Assembly (NCBI GenBank): GCA_903904815.1
Contig: CAIVDU010000006.1
Span: 1-64,000 of the forward strand
Direction of reading: 5' to 3'
Source: an uncultured Armatimonadota bacterium
Lineage (GTDB): Bacteria; Armatimonadota; Fimbriimonadia; Fimbriimonadales; Fimbriimonadaceae
DNA length: 64,000 nt
The translations under genes and the position numbers were made by a program. The notes under the pieces were generated by a model that did no database searches, was not told the origin of the DNA, and was given only the letters and a program-made list of their open reading frames with translations. Below, in pieces: positions 61,469-64,000 of the stretch (within the stretch, counting starts at the first letter, position 1; every line of letters begins with the position of its first letter).

Positions 61469-63492
61469 TTCTTTCCTCCCGCCGGCAGTGTTCGCTGTGA
61501 ACTTGAGCTCGTTCCGGCTGCTCGAACCCCTTGGAAAAGTGCCACTCCCTCATCCGTGGCGAGCGGTACGTACTTCATGACCTTGGCCCTCGCGACGCTG
61601 ACTTTTGAAACTCTCTCCTCTCCCGTCCGAAGATCAAATTGACGCATTTCGTAGTCGCCATCATCGAGCCCAGGAATCGACAATGACTTAGCCTGGTCTC
61701 CAATGCCCCCGAGCCATTGCAGTCGCATAAGGCTGTAATGGCTTGACGAGATACATGCCGCTCGAACACCGGAACCAATTCGTGGCACCGTCACCGACTT
61801 TAGCTTGAACCAGTCCACTCCTAAGTTGTCTATCTGGATCTCGTTGGTTCCGGGTGAAAATGGCACGACAAAGTCTTGGTCGACTACATGGTCAGATGGC
61901 TCGGCGGCCCAGTTCTTGGTCGCAACCAGTTTCCCATTTGAGGTGATCTGAATTGTTCCGCCTACTTTGGAGATTTCGCCTACAACGATGTGAGCCTCAC
62001 CGCTGGCGGCCGCCGAGAAGCGCAATCGAATGGGCTCACGCATGAGATTCCGATTGTGGCTCCCAACACTTTGAATGAAACTTGAGAGGCCAGGAAGTGA
62101 GCCCGTCGCTCCATCGGTAGCGAGGTTGTACACGAACTTTGTCGTCTCGCCCCATCCGATTGAGGGGGTCACAGTGAGATCACTTGGCACACCACCACTG
62201 ACCTCGATGGTAACCGGCATCGCATCAGGATTTTCCGCAAAGCCAGATCGCTTCAGAATCTTGGCTTCTCTGGCATATTCGTCATAAAGATGGTATTTGT
62301 AGGCTTCGTCCCAATACCAATATTCAGCTGGACCGGCTTGTCCAGAAAGCAATCCTGCCCAAAATCCATCTTTCAGCGCGCGATTTGCGAGGGCTTCGTT
62401 CACCGTTTCAAAGTGAACTCCAAACTCACCGACGAAGCTTGGTTTGGCCTTTGGCAGTGGAGTCGAAAGAATTGCCGGAAACAGGTTGGGGGGATACAGA
62501 TGTGGCTGGAGGTAGTCCATTGACTCGAAGACCTTTGGGTCAAGTTCCTCCGATGAACTACTCGTTACGAGGTGGTGGTAGGGGTCAAGAGACCGCAAGT
62601 AATCTCCCATTTCCTTGTGCCATGCGGTGACGTCTCCAATGCGGTCCGGGTGCTTCTTCGCCGCATCGACCCACTGGACTTCATTGAATAGTTCCCACGC
62701 CATAATGGCTGGCGAATGACCCCATCGAGCGACAGCGTAGCGGAGCCAGTTCTTGGTGAGCTTCTTCGCCTGGCCATTCACAAAGTAGTCCGTTGGATCG
62801 GCCAGAAAGCCTCCGTTTGCGACGTTCCACGGGTGTTCAGCCCAATTGGGGTCGGTTGTGGTGCTGAACAATCCGTGGTGGAAAAGCACGAACTGGAATT
62901 TGATGTGGTTCTTTTCGCATTGGCTGACAATCGAATCCCAACGTGCGAAAGCAGGTTCGTTCATCCACCCGATTTCAAGTTTTTCGGCCTTGTCTTGCGG
63001 GATGAATGGGCTCTTCCCGTCCCAACGATTTGTCCAAATTCGTGTCCAATTCAGCCCCGCCTTTGCCATATCGGCTAGTTGCGTTTCATAGGAAGGAGCG
63101 CCGCCGTATTGCCAAGCAAGATTGTGCCCGAAAGGAACATAAGTCTTTCCCGTGCTCAGCTTGAACCGTTTACCACTGAGGCCGACGAACTCCGCGGCCC
63201 CTGTCGCGTGAAGCACAACGATTGTTGGATCACCTGGAGCTGGTTTCCCATTGATCAGGAACCGGGCCCGGAATGTTCCGCCTTGCGTAGCGGATAGGGT
63301 TGCATGCCATTTTCCCTGGCCAAAGTAGGCCAGACGCTCATACTTGTGGCCTGGCTGGCTAAAGAGGACTCGAACGTCGTTTTCGGCCGAATCAAATGGA
63401 TTGCCTTTCGTTGAAAGGGTTCGATCGATCGTCACCGGGCCGAACCACTGGGGCACAAATCCGGCGAAACAGAGAATAGAAGTTAGAATCAT
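61465..63492 (-). CDS. GH5-like (cellulase-family) glycosidase with N-terminal DUF5060-type domain, exported
   Basis: The product has 675 residues with a short leader (MILTSILCFAGFVP). Residues about 15-110 are a beta-sandwich like DUF5060, then a TIM-barrel: acid/base Glu271 in AWELFNEVQW and nucleophile Glu356 in FVGEFGVHF fit the clan GH-A pair, followed by a beta-rich C-terminal half including the AASGEAHIVVGEISKV segment. The precise GH family cannot be settled by eye. Part of an operon: upstream gene overlaps by ATGA, downstream aldo/keto reductase by GTGA. Confidence 0.85.
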   Translation of the reverse strand: MILTSILCFAGFVPQWFGPVTIDRTLSTKGNPFDSAENDVRVLFSQPGHKYERLAYFGQGKWHATLSATQGGTFRARFLINGKPAPGDPTIVVLHATGAAEFVGLSGKRFKLSTGKTYVPFGHNLAWQYGGAPSYETQLADMAKAGLNWTRIWTNRWDGKSPFIPQDKAEKLEIGWMNEPAFARWDSIVSQCEKNHIKFQFVLFHHGLFSTTTDPNWAEHPWNVANGGFLADPTDYFVNGQAKKLTKNWLRYAVARWGHSPAIMAWELFNEVQWVDAAKKHPDRIGDVTAWHKEMGDYLRSLDPYHHLVTSSSSEELDPKVFESMDYLQPHLYPPNLFPAILSTPLPKAKPSFVGEFGVHFETVNEALANRALKDGFWAGLLSGQAGPAEYWYWDEAYKYHLYDEYAREAKILKRSGFAENPDAMPVTIEVSGGVPSDLTVTPSIGWGETTKFVYNLATDGATGSLPGLSSFIQSVGSHNRNLMREPIRLRFSAAASGEAHIVVGEISKVGGTIQITSNGKLVATKNWAAEPSDHVVDQDFVVPFSPGTNEIQIDNLGVDWFKLKSVTVPRIGSGVRAACISSSHYSLMRLQWLGGIGDQAKSLSIPGLDDGDYEMRQFDLRTGEERVSKVSVARAKVMKYVPLATDEGVALFQGVRAAGTSSSSQRTLPAGGKK

Positions 63493-64000
63493 TTTCCTTC
63501 AACCACCCGCAAGTTATCAAAGTAGACAGTTCCTGGGATCGATTTCTCAGCCGTATTGGTAATGATCCAAAAACACATCCAGGACGGCTTTATCGGGACG
63601 GGCCACGCAGCGGTTTCGAATATAAGGGTGTGAGGTTTTCCGTCCGCCGGAACGTCCACAAGCGGGTCTATCTGTTGCCACGGCATCCCGTCGGCGTTCG
63701 CCGCGATTGCTACTTTGAAGTAGCCGGTCACGCTTCCCTCAGGCGCGGTTACATCCAAGGCGATTCGTTTTCCACGAATCGCGTCCGCCATCGACACCGC
63801 ATCGGTGCGGAGGGATTTTCGGTAACCATCGCGGATATTGACCGCGAGTGCTTGTTTTCCGTCAGTTGCGCCTTGGTTGCTAAAGCCGACAGATGTGGCT
63901 TGAGCGACCCCCAGTTCATCGCCATCCGAGATGTAAATATGCCAACCGTTCATCACGCCTTCCCATGACTCGATGACCCCATCCTTTCGGATCGCACTCG
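63489..64000 (-). CDS. Carbohydrate-binding or glycosidase C-terminal fragment (cut by window edge)
   Basis: The open frame runs through position 64000 without a stop, and upstream codons (KDGVIESWEGVM) read as protein, so a start at 63956 is not compelling; this is the tail of a larger gene. The visible 170 residues are a beta-sandwich of the type that binds carbohydrate in exported glycosidases: WHIYISDGDELGVAQATS, IRGKRIALDVTAPEGS, GTVYFDNLRVVEG. It overlaps the GH5-type gene by ATGA and is the first gene of that operon seen here. Confidence 0.7.
   Translation of the reverse strand, partial: SAIRKDGVIESWEGVMNGWHIYISDGDELGVAQATSVGFSNQGATDGKQALAVNIRDGYRKSLRTDAVSMADAIRGKRIALDVTAPEGSVTGYFKVAIAANADGMPWQQIDPLVDVPADGKPHTLIFETAAWPVPIKPSWMCFWIITNTAEKSIPGTVYFDNLRVVEGK

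Overview
The window is about 64 kb of gene-dense bacterial chromosome of moderate GC content. It carries no rRNA, tRNA, insertion sequence or CRISPR array that I can recognise. Lipid A genes (fabZ-lpxA-lpxB), TatC, MreBCD, a PEP-CTERM-anchored protein, glycine-rich secreted proteins and many large secreted enzymes point to a diderm, free-living heterotroph. The gene mix (sedolisins, tricorn protease, GH172, PhyH plus AraC pairs, frequent TTG/GTG starts) would fit the Armatimonadota, perhaps the Fimbriimonadia. That placement is inference; no marker gene in the window settles it.

Left part (1-19.9 kb): the start of a UvrD/PcrA helicase, a heptameric tandem repeat, a glycine-rich secreted protein, tatC overlapping an MrfA-type repair helicase, a TlpA-like thioredoxin with a TPR protein, a choice-of-anchor A/PEP-CTERM protein, a complete tricorn protease, a GH172-type enzyme, a RlaP-like nucleotidyltransferase, an output-less CHASE3 sensor protein, a SpoU methyltransferase, a PhyH oxygenase with its AraC regulator, and a lipoprotein fusing a polysaccharide deacetylase to a phosphodiester glycosidase domain.

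Centre (19.9-33.8 kb): four tandem paralogues of secreted S53 (sedolisin) peptidases, each with a very short pro-region and a C-terminal Ig-like tail. The second copy is frameshifted at a run of seven G and has also lost its catalytic Asp. Then come a LolA-like/thioredoxin-like protein, a solo CheW, a TIM-barrel isomerase, a free-standing GspE/PilB N-terminal (MshEN-type) domain, small proteins of unknown function and a YkuE-like phosphoesterase.

Right part (33.8-64 kb): a Pho-box-controlled pstSCA operon without pstB, an M42 aminopeptidase, glcDEF glycolate oxidase, thymidylate kinase, a two-gene regulatory module (HTH-PAS-PAS and STAND ATPase-GNAT-HTH), an Ig-domain membrane protein coupled to purH, mreBCD, glutamate dehydrogenase, a LuxR-type regulator, fabZ-lpxA-lpxB, a sortilin-like BNR protein, and a translationally coupled glycosidase-GH5-aldo/keto reductase operon running off the right edge.

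The genes describe an organism that exports many hydrolases for protein and polysaccharide, recovers phosphate under Pho control, oxidises glycolate, and has many unusual sensory or regulatory proteins (orphan CHASE3, solo CheW, orphan MshEN, HTH-first PAS protein). The most unusual items are the sedolisin array with its decaying or phase-variable member, the structured intergenic region upstream of pstS, and the STAND/PAS regulatory pair.
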